A stretch of 42,763 nucleotides of DNA, from contig SHBL01000003.1 of the NCBI GenBank assembly GCA_004321845.1, positions 1 through 42,763 on the forward strand, given 5' to 3'. This DNA comes from SAR86 cluster bacterium. GTDB lineage: Bacteria; Pseudomonadota; Gammaproteobacteria; Magnimaribacterales; TMED112. Shown in pieces: positions 1-8,098 of this stretch (positions are counted from its first letter, which is position 1; each line of letters starts with the position of its first letter). The notes under the pieces are model-generated. The model had not been told where the DNA came from and did not search any database. It saw nothing but the letters and a program-made list of their open reading frames with translations. Both the position numbers and the translations under genes were made by a program.

Positions 1-512
1 TTATTTCAAAAAAAGTAAAAGGTAAGACTATATATTTGTGCGATCAGAACAATGAAATGATTGAAAAGGCAAAAGAGAGATCATTAAACGAAGGGTTTTA
101 TCAAAAATGCAATTTTTCCGTATCAAGTGCAGAGGGTCTGCCTTATGAAAACGAAACTTTTGACAAGGTATTCATTTCTTTTGGGTTTAGAAATTTTTCT
201 GATAAAAAGGGTAGCTTGAACGAAATTTATAGAGTATTGAAGAAAGGGGGTAAGCTTCAAATACTTGAATTTTCATCTGCTCAAGGTAAAAATTTTTCAA
301 AACTTTATGATTTCTATAGCTATAACTTCATACCAAAAATAGGTGACTTAATATCAGGTGATCATGATAGTTATGATTATTTAGTTAAATCTATTCGCAC
401 TCATGAAAATCAAGAAGAAATGCTAGAACTATTTAATCAAACAGGCTATTTGGAATGTGAATTCGAGAACATCTTCAGGGGTATTGTTGCTATACATAGA
501 GGAACAAAGTGA
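1..512 (+). CDS. ubiE: Ubiquinone/menaquinone biosynthesis C-methyltransferase UbiE, 5'-truncated by window edge
   Basis: Reading frame is open from base 3 through the listed ORF 36..512 (ISKKVKGKTIYLCDQNNEM...). SAM-methyltransferase motifs AEGLPYENETFDKVFISFGFRNF, RVLKKGGKLQILEFS and the UbiE C-terminus are present; followed directly by ubiB. Confidence 0.93.
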   Translation, partial: ISKKVKGKTIYLCDQNNEMIEKAKERSLNEGFYQKCNFSVSSAEGLPYENETFDKVFISFGFRNFSDKKGSLNEIYRVLKKGGKLQILEFSSAQGKNFSKLYDFYSYNFIPKIGDLISGDHDSYDYLVKSIRTHENQEEMLELFNQTGYLECEFENIFRGIVAIHRGTK

Positions 513-1900
513 GATTAATAAGGCTTTTTCAGATATTTTATTCAATTCGAAGTACTGGAATTTTTAATTTGTTTATAAAAGGTTATAACCCTTTTTTAAA
601 AACTTTTAATCAACGAAATAATATTGAGAATAAATTTAAAAAAACCATGGAAAATTTGGGTCCAGTTTTTGTTAAATTAGGCCAGCTCTTATCGACTAGA
701 ACAGATATAGTGTCTCATGATTTAGCGAAAGAACTAGGAGAGCTTACTGATAATTGTGAGCCGGTAGAATATTCATATATCAAAGACCAACTAATTAAAA
801 ATTTAGGCACTAAATCACAAAAGATTTTAGACACCATCGATCCAAGTCCATTAGCAGCTGCTTCGCTGGCGCAAGTTCATAGGTTCTCATATCAAGATAA
901 AGAACTGATTGTTAAGGTGCAAAGACCAGATCTAGAAAAATTGATTTTGCGTGATATTCAAGCTATCAGGCTTGGTGCAAGACTAATAAGATTATTTTAT
1001 AAAGGCTATCCCAGGATAAATTTAAGTTCTGTTGTAGATGACTATGAGAGGATTATTTTAAATGAGCTTGATTTTAGAATTGAAGCAGCAAATGCAAAGA
1101 AAACTTACAACAACTTCCTGCAGACAGAACATTTATATGTTCCTGAAGTCCATGATGATTTTACGACAAAAAAAACACTGGTTATGGAATACATAGATGG
1201 TGTTCCTATAACATCTACATCTGATTTAAAAAAATTGGGTCTAAATCTAAAAACTCTCTCTGAAAATGGTGTAAAAATTTTCTTGAAGCAAGTCTTTGAT
1301 GATAATTTTTTTCATGCTGATATGCATCCAGGCAATATCTTTGCTGCAAAAGATAATCCAAATAATCCATATTATTATGCTGTTGATTATGCAATTTGTG
1401 GTTCTCTTACAGAATCGAACCAGATATTGCTAGCTCAAATGATTGCTTGCCTATTAGAAAGGGATTTCTTTTCCTTGGCTCAACTTTTTATATTCGCTGA
1501 ATGGGTTAAGGAAGATACAAAAACTGAAGAGCTTGAAGCTGTTTTAAGGGCCAATTGTGAAACGCTGCTTGATAAGCCTCTTTCTCAAATATTGTTTGGG
1601 GAATTATTGCTAAATCTTTTTGATGGAATGAAGCAGTTTGATTTATATCTAGATAATGATTTAGTCCTTTTAGTTAAGACATTAGTACATATCGAAGGAA
1701 TGGGTCGACAGATATACCCAGAGCTAGATTTCTGGTCGATAGCTCAGCCATTTATAAATAGATGGATAAATGAGAAATATAGTGTAAAAGGTTTAATCAA
1801 GTATCTTGTATCAAAAAAACATATACTTACATATATGATTCTCAAGAAAATTGAAGAGTCTAGATATAAATTTGAAGAAGGCAGTGTAGAAGAGACATGA
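509..1900 (+). CDS. ubiB: UbiB-family atypical kinase/ATPase (ubiquinone biosynthesis), short C-terminus
   Basis: GTG start overlapping the ubiE stop. KxGQ motif (FVKLGQLLSTRTD), AAASLAQVH loop, HADMHPGNIF catalytic loop. Neighbours are ubiE and tatABC. Confidence 0.93.
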   Translation: MRLIRLFQIFYSIRSTGIFNLFIKGYNPFLKTFNQRNNIENKFKKTMENLGPVFVKLGQLLSTRTDIVSHDLAKELGELTDNCEPVEYSYIKDQLIKNLGTKSQKILDTIDPSPLAAASLAQVHRFSYQDKELIVKVQRPDLEKLILRDIQAIRLGARLIRLFYKGYPRINLSSVVDDYERIILNELDFRIEAANAKKTYNNFLQTEHLYVPEVHDDFTTKKTLVMEYIDGVPITSTSDLKKLGLNLKTLSENGVKIFLKQVFDDNFFHADMHPGNIFAAKDNPNNPYYYAVDYAICGSLTESNQILLAQMIACLLERDFFSLAQLFIFAEWVKEDTKTEELEAVLRANCETLLDKPLSQILFGELLLNLFDGMKQFDLYLDNDLVLLVKTLVHIEGMGRQIYPELDFWSIAQPFINRWINEKYSVKGLIKYLVSKKHILTYMILKKIEESRYKFEEGSVEET

Positions 1901-2055
1901 GTATTGGATTTTGGCAAATACTGGTAGTTTTATTACTAATTTTAGTAATTTTTGGATCATCAAGGATAAAATCTGTTGGCTCAGATTTAGGTAAAGCATT
2001 CAAAGGGTTCAAAAAAGAAATTAAAGAGGAAGATGATCCAGATAGGGATTCCTGA
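1897..2055 (+). CDS. tatA: Twin-arginine translocase subunit TatA (52 aa; not in the ORF track)
   Basis: Manual translation: MSIGFWQILVVLLLILVIFGSSRIKSVGSDLGKAFKGFKKEIKEEDDPDRDS. N-terminal TM helix, FG hinge, GSDLGKAFKGFKK amphipathic helix; start overlaps the ubiB stop (ATGA). Confidence 0.9.
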   Translation: MSIGFWQILVVLLLILVIFGSSRIKSVGSDLGKAFKGFKKEIKEEDDPDRDS

Positions 2056-2263
2056 ACTCTTAATAATAATTCTAATAACTTTATTTTCTGTTAAACCAGA
2101 GAATATCCAAAGTTATATAAAAACTTTTTATAAGTACGTTCTTCATTTTCAAAATTTCTTCTCTTCTGCAAAAGATAATTTAGAAAAAGAGCTAAATATA
2201 GATGGATTAAAACAAGACATCCACAATGAAAAGCGTTTAAAAGAGCTAGATAAAGATGTCTAA
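2033..2263 (+). CDS. tatB: Twin-arginine translocase subunit TatB (divergent)
   Basis: 76 aa starting MIQIGIPELLIIILITLF (IGxxEL TatB motif) followed by an amphipathic region; located between tatA and tatC. Confidence 0.8.
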   Translation: MIQIGIPELLIIILITLFSVKPENIQSYIKTFYKYVLHFQNFFSSAKDNLEKELNIDGLKQDIHNEKRLKELDKDV

Positions 2264-2966
2264 TGGCCTTGCTAAACATTTCCTTGAGCTACGGAATAGA
2301 GTTATCTACTCATTGGCATTTTTTGCACTTTGTTTTATTTGTATCTACCCCTTCAATAATTTTATTTTTACGGATTTAGTTAATTTCTTAGATCCATTTA
2401 TTAATATTGAATTAATCGCTGTAGAAGTTGCTTCTCCATTTATTGTTCCCTTCAAACTATCTGCTTATTTAGCTGCACTTGTCGCAATGCCATTTTTTTT
2501 ATTTCAGACTTTAGCCTTTATGTCGCCAGGACTTTATCCTCAAGAACGCTCAGTAATATTCTCTAGAACTATATTGGGCACTATATTATTTTATTCAGGC
2601 GTAGCTTTCTGCTTACTGGTAGTGTTGCCTAATGTGCTTAATTTTTTTCAAACTGTAGGTCCAAGTTTAATCAAGGTTAGTACAGATATAACTTATTTTA
2701 TGAATTTTGTACTTTCCTTATCTTTTGGTTTTGGAATAGCATTCCAAATACCAATCATCGTAAATGCGCTTATAGGTTTAAACATTGCTTCAAAAGAAAC
2801 AATTAAAAAATATAGAGGTTTTGTTTTAGTGATGTGTTTTGTTTTTGGGATGATTTTTACGCCACCCGATATTATTTCGCAGTTTATGATGGCAATTCCA
2901 ATGTATATTCTCTTTGAAACAGGTTTATTATTCAGCTATGAAAAAGAAAAAGAATCCCATAGCTAA
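2256..2966 (+). CDS. tatC: Twin-arginine translocase subunit TatC
   Basis: 236 aa polytopic protein, HFLELRNRVIYSL N-terminus, FKLSAYLAALVAMPFFLFQTLAFMSPGLYPQER and FGFGIAFQIPI motifs typical of TatC. Confidence 0.96.
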   Translation: MSNGLAKHFLELRNRVIYSLAFFALCFICIYPFNNFIFTDLVNFLDPFINIELIAVEVASPFIVPFKLSAYLAALVAMPFFLFQTLAFMSPGLYPQERSVIFSRTILGTILFYSGVAFCLLVVLPNVLNFFQTVGPSLIKVSTDITYFMNFVLSLSFGFGIAFQIPIIVNALIGLNIASKETIKKYRGFVLVMCFVFGMIFTPPDIISQFMMAIPMYILFETGLLFSYEKEKESHS

Positions 2967-3072
2967 GGATCTTAGAACACCAAAATATAGACTTAAAGTT
3001 GCGCCCGATAAGAAAAAATATTCCCGAAAAAATCAGCCCATTCCTCACACTTTAGAAACAGACAAAAATTAA
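2938..3072 (+). CDS. Small basic protein, ArfA (alternative ribosome-rescue factor)-like, tentative
   Basis: Manual translation: MKKKKNPIAKDLRTPKYRLKVAPDKKKYSRKNQPIPHTLETDKN (44 aa). The NPIAK-LRTPKYR-KV--DKKKYSRK pattern resembles ArfA-type peptides; overlaps the tatC 3' end. Not in the ORF track because of length. Confidence 0.55.
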   Translation: MKKKKNPIAKDLRTPKYRLKVAPDKKKYSRKNQPIPHTLETDKN

Positions 3073-3104
3073 CTTAATTCGTGCAACATTCATATTACAT
3101 TTAT

Positions 3105-3133
3105 GTGACAAATGTGTGACATTAATGTATCAT
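3105..3133 (+). promoter_or_regulatory. Possible sigma70-type promoter for the 3140..3436 ORF
   Basis: GTGACA (3105-3110), 17 bp spacer, TATCAT (3128-3133); ATG at 3140. Visual match only. Confidence 0.35.
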
Positions 3134-3139
3134 TAACTT

Positions 3140-3436
3140 ATGAAAAAGATATTACTAGCATGTTCTTTTGCATTGATGAGCTTATTTTGTAATGCAGATA
3201 ATCATATAAATAAAAAAGATATCACTACTATATTATTTACAAGTTCGAATAAGATTATTTTCAACTTAAATAATGGAACTTCATTTCGGGGCGATATTTT
3301 AACCAAGAAAACTTGTCCTATTAAAAGAAATTTTCATAAAATTTTCTTTGAAGATGATGTTGTAACAAATTCTCTTATTATCTTTAAAAATAGTGGATTT
3401 GTTACTTGCAAATGGGATAATCTTACAAAAATTTAG
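3140..3436 (+). CDS. Hypothetical exported protein
   Basis: 98 aa with a clear Sec signal peptide (MKKILLACSFALMSLFCNA|DN); two cysteines in the mature part; no family recognised. Confidence 0.65.
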   Translation: MKKILLACSFALMSLFCNADNHINKKDITTILFTSSNKIIFNLNNGTSFRGDILTKKTCPIKRNFHKIFFEDDVVTNSLIIFKNSGFVTCKWDNLTKI

Positions 3437-3497
3437 CACCTCTCAATCAATGCGAAGGCTATTAAAAAAATTAGATAAGCTTATGAAAGCTGGGTCT

Positions 3498-5426
3498 CTA
3501 GAGAGAGTTATCAGAAAAAGCTTTTGATTGAATTAATTCTTCTACAATACTAGGGTCTGCTAGAGTGGTGACATCTCCCAAGTTGTCCGTATTATTATTT
3601 GCAATCTTTCTAAGGATTCTTCTCATAATTTTTCCTGACCTCGTCTTTGGTAAATCACGGGAAAAATGAATAACTTCAGGCATTGCAATCTTACCTATAG
3701 AAGTAGTGACAGCATTTAAAATTTCACTATTTAGTTCTGTTTTATCTCTTTCAGAATTTTTTAAAATAACGAAGGCATATATTGCTTGCCCTTTAATTTC
3801 ATGTTCAACACCAACAACTGCAGCTTCAGCAACATCTTCATGAGTAACTATTGCACTTTCAACTTCAGCTGTACCAATTCTGTGGCCTGATACATTAAGC
3901 ACATCATCAACTCTACCAGTAACCCAGAAATACCCATCTTTGTCTCTTTTGGCTCCATCTCCCGTAAAGTATTTACCGTCGTATTGCGTAAAATAAGTTT
4001 GCACCATTCTTTCATGATCACCATAAACTGTTCTAATTTGACTTGGCCAAGAGTGATTTATGCATAAATTACCCTTTCCTTCTCCAAGTATCTCATCTCC
4101 ATCCTTATCTACCAACGAAGGCTTGACACCAAAGAATGGTAGAGTAGCTGATCCTGGTTTTTTAGAAGTGATTCCAGCTATTGGTGAAATAAGTACAGAG
4201 CCTGTTTCTGTTTGCCACCAAGTATCTATTACTTCACACTTTGATTTACCAACATTCCTAAAATACCATTCCCATACTTCAGGGTTTATTGGCTCGCCCA
4301 CTGTTCCCAGCACTCTCAAAGATGCAAGATTATAACCATCTAAATGATGATCTCCTTTGGCAATTAAGGCTCTGATAGCAGTTGGAGCTGTATAAAAGAT
4401 ATTCACTTTATGCTGATCACATATTTCCCAGAATCTTGATGGATTTGGATAAGTTGGAACACCTTCAAACATTAAGGTTGTAGCTCCATTTGATAATGGT
4501 CCATATAGAATATAGGTATGGCCAGTAATCCATCCTACGTCGGCAGTACACCAGTAAATGTCATCTTCTTGGTAGCCAAAAATATATTTGAAACTTAGAG
4601 TTGCTCCTAATAAATAACCTCCTGTTGTGTGCATAACACCTTTTGGTTTTCCTGTTGAACCAGAGGTATAAAGAATAAAAGAAGGATCCTCTGAATTCAT
4701 CTCTTCACAAGGACAAATGTCATACATATTTGCGATCAAATCTTGGTAAGAAATATCAATATGCTCATTCCACTTTATATCTGTGCCTGTGTATTTAAAT
4801 ACGATATTTTTTTTTACATTTGGACATAACTTTAAAGCCTGATCGACGCTTTCTTTAAGGGGAATTTTCTTGCCTCCTCTTATGCCCTCATCAGCTGTTA
4901 TGACATACTCGCACTCTGCATCATTAATGCGCGAGCTTATTGCTTCTGGTGAAAAACCACCAAACACAACTGAATGAATGGCTCCAATCCTCATACATGC
5001 CAACATTGAATAAGCAGCTTGCGGAACCATTGGCATATATATGCAAATCCTATCGCCCTTTTTTACCCCTAGAGCTTTTAAACCATTGGCCAATTTTGAT
5101 ACTTCGGTTAGTAGCTCTTTATAGGTTATTTGTTGGTTATGATTTTTATCATCGCCCTGCCAAATGATGGCGGTTTTGTTGGGTGTTTCTTTAACATGCC
5201 TATCTAAGCAGTTATAGGTAATGTTAAGTTTTCCATCTTCAAACCATGTTGGTGCTGTTAATTCGCCGCAGTGACCTTTTTTGGGTTCTTTAAACCATTC
5301 AATTTCTTTCTTTGCTTGATCTAGAAAGAATTCACTGGGGTTTTGAATAGAATCCTCATACATCGACAAGTACTCATCAAAACTTTTTAAGTGCGGGTTT
5401 TGGAAATCTTTTATATCAAATTTCAT
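3498..5426 (-). CDS. acs: Acetyl-CoA synthetase
   Basis: ORF track 3498..5456; MKFDIKDFQNP at 5426 is the more plausible start. Motifs YTSGSTGKPKGVMHT, WWQTETGS, YFTGDGAKRDKDGYFWVTGRVDDVLNVSGHR, TRSGKIMRR. Confidence 0.97.
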   Translation of the reverse strand: MKFDIKDFQNPHLKSFDEYLSMYEDSIQNPSEFFLDQAKKEIEWFKEPKKGHCGELTAPTWFEDGKLNITYNCLDRHVKETPNKTAIIWQGDDKNHNQQITYKELLTEVSKLANGLKALGVKKGDRICIYMPMVPQAAYSMLACMRIGAIHSVVFGGFSPEAISSRINDAECEYVITADEGIRGGKKIPLKESVDQALKLCPNVKKNIVFKYTGTDIKWNEHIDISYQDLIANMYDICPCEEMNSEDPSFILYTSGSTGKPKGVMHTTGGYLLGATLSFKYIFGYQEDDIYWCTADVGWITGHTYILYGPLSNGATTLMFEGVPTYPNPSRFWEICDQHKVNIFYTAPTAIRALIAKGDHHLDGYNLASLRVLGTVGEPINPEVWEWYFRNVGKSKCEVIDTWWQTETGSVLISPIAGITSKKPGSATLPFFGVKPSLVDKDGDEILGEGKGNLCINHSWPSQIRTVYGDHERMVQTYFTQYDGKYFTGDGAKRDKDGYFWVTGRVDDVLNVSGHRIGTAEVESAIVTHEDVAEAAVVGVEHEIKGQAIYAFVILKNSERDKTELNSEILNAVTTSIGKIAMPEVIHFSRDLPKTRSGKIMRRILRKIANNNTDNLGDVTTLADPSIVEELIQSKAFSDNSL

Positions 5427-5955
5427 TTTTTGTAATGCTCTCGATAAGACCATCAACAGTATCTGTTACAAAAATAGTATCTGGCAGTTTACCCAACATA
5501 TCCTGCTCTATATTTTTATCTATCCAATTCAATAGATAGGTCCAACAATCATTTTTATTAAAAATAAAAATTTTCTTATCTATTAACCCTAACGCAACAT
5601 GGTTAAGAACGTCAAAAAATTCATCTGCAGTCCCCACTCCTCCAGGCATAATCACAAAAAAATCTGATTGATCTATTAAACTCTTTTTTCGAGTATAGAA
5701 ATTTTCCTGGATCTCAAGCTCATCAAGATATTCAGGCGTGACACCAATGTCATCAAACATTGGTAATGAAATCCCTTTAATTTTACCTTTATTCTTGGAG
5801 ACTTCTTCTGAGAGTTTGCCCATAAGACCACACTTACCTCCACCATAAACCAGTTTTATGTTTTCCGAAGCCAAGAAGCTTGCAAATATCTCTAGATCAG
5901 AATTTATATCAAATGTTGGGTTGCGAGACGATAGAAAAATGCCTGCAGACTTCAC
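5416..5955 (-). CDS. LOG-family protein (TIGR00730-like; nucleoside 5'-monophosphate phosphoribohydrolase family)
   Basis: YGGGKCGLMGKLSEEV and PGGVGTADEFFDVL (variant of PGGxGTxxE). Confidence 0.88.
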   Translation of the reverse strand: MKSAGIFLSSRNPTFDINSDLEIFASFLASENIKLVYGGGKCGLMGKLSEEVSKNKGKIKGISLPMFDDIGVTPEYLDELEIQENFYTRKKSLIDQSDFFVIMPGGVGTADEFFDVLNHVALGLIDKKIFIFNKNDCWTYLLNWIDKNIEQDMLGKLPDTIFVTDTVDGLIESITKNEI

Positions 5956-6969
5956 TTAATTCTCTAGGTCTGCGCTCCAGATTCCCAAAGCAGCGAGCTT
6001 ATTCATTTTAGCTCTATGAGCAAATGCTTGTTGGCCAGCATTTTTATTTTCTGGCTTTCCTAGCCAAGCATTAAGTGCAGATTGTTGTAAGGCTCTTCCA
6101 TATGAAAAGCTTAGTTTCCACGCAAAGCCACCTATTTTATTCATCTTATCTAAATGTTCAGTAGACTCAATTTCAGTTTGACCTCCTGAAAGAAAAGCTA
6201 CTCCTGGAAGTTCATCTGGAACAGATTCATTAAGGCATTTAATTGTCATTTCACCCACTTCTTCTACAGACGATTTTTGATCACTATCAGAGCCTGCTGT
6301 AACCATATTTGGTTTCAATATAGTACCTGTAACGTCTACATCGTAGCTTTTAAGATAATCAAATAGTGATTTTATTGATCTGCTTGTAGCATCGTAACAA
6401 TCTTCAATTGTGTGCTTTCCATTTATTAAAACTTCTGGTTCTACTATTGGAACCATGCCATTTTTCTGTGCTATCTTTGCGTATTTTGCTAATGCTTCCA
6501 TATTTGCATCGATGCATTCTTGGGTTGGTATTCCGTCACCAATGTTTATCACAGCTCTCCACTTAGTAAACTTTGCGCCTAATTTGGCATATTCAGCACA
6601 TCTCTCATCAAGGTCATCTAAACCTTGGGTTAATGTCTCAACTTCTGAACCTTCAAAGGGCTTTAATCCTTTATCGACTTTAATCCCTGGCAAAGCTCCA
6701 CTTTCTAATATGAGATCAACAAGTGATTGGCCCGCATCTGTTTTTTGTCTAATAGTCTCATCAAACAAAATTACGCCACCTATATTTTCACTCATTCCTT
6801 TTGATGAAAAGAGTAACTCTCTATAGTCACGTCTGTTTTCTTCGGTGCTTTCTACTGAGATTGTGTCAAATCTCTTTTTACAAGTAGGGTTGCTTTCATC
6901 AGCTGCAAGAATACCTTTGCCTTCTGATACGATGTAAGTTGCGATTTCGGATAAATTTGAGAAGTTCAT
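5956..6969 (-). CDS. Fructose-bisphosphate aldolase class I (eukaryotic/cyanobacterial type)
   Basis: GKGILAADES, VPIVEPEVL, GTILKPNMVTAG (Schiff-base Lys region), FLSGGQTEIEST, FSYGRALQQSAL. Confidence 0.95.
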   Translation of the reverse strand: MNFSNLSEIATYIVSEGKGILAADESNPTCKKRFDTISVESTEENRRDYRELLFSSKGMSENIGGVILFDETIRQKTDAGQSLVDLILESGALPGIKVDKGLKPFEGSEVETLTQGLDDLDERCAEYAKLGAKFTKWRAVINIGDGIPTQECIDANMEALAKYAKIAQKNGMVPIVEPEVLINGKHTIEDCYDATSRSIKSLFDYLKSYDVDVTGTILKPNMVTAGSDSDQKSSVEEVGEMTIKCLNESVPDELPGVAFLSGGQTEIESTEHLDKMNKIGGFAWKLSFSYGRALQQSALNAWLGKPENKNAGQQAFAHRAKMNKLAALGIWSADLEN

Positions 6970-6976
6970 AAGTCAG

Positions 6977-8098
6977 CTATTTTAACCTCAAAGCCTCAAT
7001 AGATGGAAGCTTATATCCAGATAAATACTCTAAAAATGCACCTCCAGCAGTAGAAACATAATTAAATTTTTTAATATCTGAAAATTTACTTATTGCATAG
7101 ATAGTTTCACCACCCCCAGCAATCACTTTTGAGCTTGAATTTTCTAAGAAATTTATTAATTGTTTTGTTCCGTTTGAAAATTGCTCTATTTCAAATATTC
7201 CTAAAGGGCCATTCCAAATAATATATTTATGATTGCTTATGTTTCTCACCTCTTCACTTAATTCAATATCTAAAATCATTTTATTTTTATTAACCTCCTG
7301 GACTGGTACAAGTTCTGCAGAGTTATCTTGCGTTGAATTTGCAACATATACATTCTTTGGAAGAATTATTTTATTTGTATCTAATAGATTTCTTGATATA
7401 TCAATCATTTCATCTTCGACTAATGAAATCCCTACTTCATGACCAGCAGCTTTTAAAAAAGTGTTTGCGATACCTCCACCAACCAAGACTTTTGAAGAGT
7501 TAGAGATTAAGTTCTTAATAACATTTAGTTTTGTAGAGACTTTTGAACCACCCACAATGCTTAGAACATTTTCAGAATTATGAAGAGCAGAATCTAGGCT
7601 TTTGATCTCTTGTGAAAATAGTTGACCAGCACAAGCTTCCTTAGCCTCAAGAATTGCACCATATGTTGAAGCAGATTGTCTGTGGGCTGTTGCAAATGCG
7701 TCCATTACATAGACATCAAAACAATTAGAAATCATTGCAGACAGTTCTGAAGCATTGTCTTTCTCTCCTTTAAAAAATCTAATATTTTCCATTAAACATA
7801 ATGATTCTGGTATATTTTTAAATTCACTTAACAAAGGTATTTCTACATTAAGTCTTTTTTGAAACCAATTTTTAATTGGTTCAAGCGAATAGTTTTCATT
7901 GAAACTTCCTTCTTCAGGTCGTCCTAAATGGCTAATAATGCAAAGCTTTTTTGTTCTTTCAAGTATATAAAGTATAGAAGGAAGAGCTGCCGAAAGGCGT
8001 TCATGATTTAGTATCTCTCCATTTTCAATTGGTACATTTAAATCAACTCTGAGACCAACTTTTTTATCTGTAATGTCTATATCAACCAGATGGTTCAT
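6977..8098 (-). CDS. pgk: Phosphoglycerate kinase
   Basis: LRVDLNVPI, SHLGRPEEGSF, VMDAFATAHRQSAST, GGSKVSTKLNV, GGGIANTFLKAAG, WNGPLGIFE, GGGETIYA. Confidence 0.96.
   Translation of the reverse strand: MNHLVDIDITDKKVGLRVDLNVPIENGEILNHERLSAALPSILYILERTKKLCIISHLGRPEEGSFNENYSLEPIKNWFQKRLNVEIPLLSEFKNIPESLCLMENIRFFKGEKDNASELSAMISNCFDVYVMDAFATAHRQSASTYGAILEAKEACAGQLFSQEIKSLDSALHNSENVLSIVGGSKVSTKLNVIKNLISNSSKVLVGGGIANTFLKAAGHEVGISLVEDEMIDISRNLLDTNKIILPKNVYVANSTQDNSAELVPVQEVNKNKMILDIELSEEVRNISNHKYIIWNGPLGIFEIEQFSNGTKQLINFLENSSSKVIAGGGETIYAISKFSDIKKFNYVSTAGGAFLEYLSGYKLPSIEALRLK

Noticed and set aside
1811-2279. Minus-strand ORFs (1811..1999, 2091..2279) across ubiB/tatA/tatB
   Set aside because: Antisense to the tat genes; hydrophobic character simply mirrors the AT-rich TM-coding DNA.
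3096-3114. Inverted repeat ACATTT-atgtgac-AAATGT as a terminator of the tat operon
   Set aside because: Only a 6-bp AT-rich stem and no following T-tract; expected by chance in such AT-rich intergenic DNA.
4060-5167. ORFs on + strand (4060..4335, 4940..5167) inside acs
   Set aside because: Antisense to a strongly conserved gene; translations show no family signature and look like reverse-complement artefacts.
6410-6826. 138-aa + strand ORF inside the aldolase gene
   Set aside because: Fully antisense to class I aldolase; no recognisable motif.
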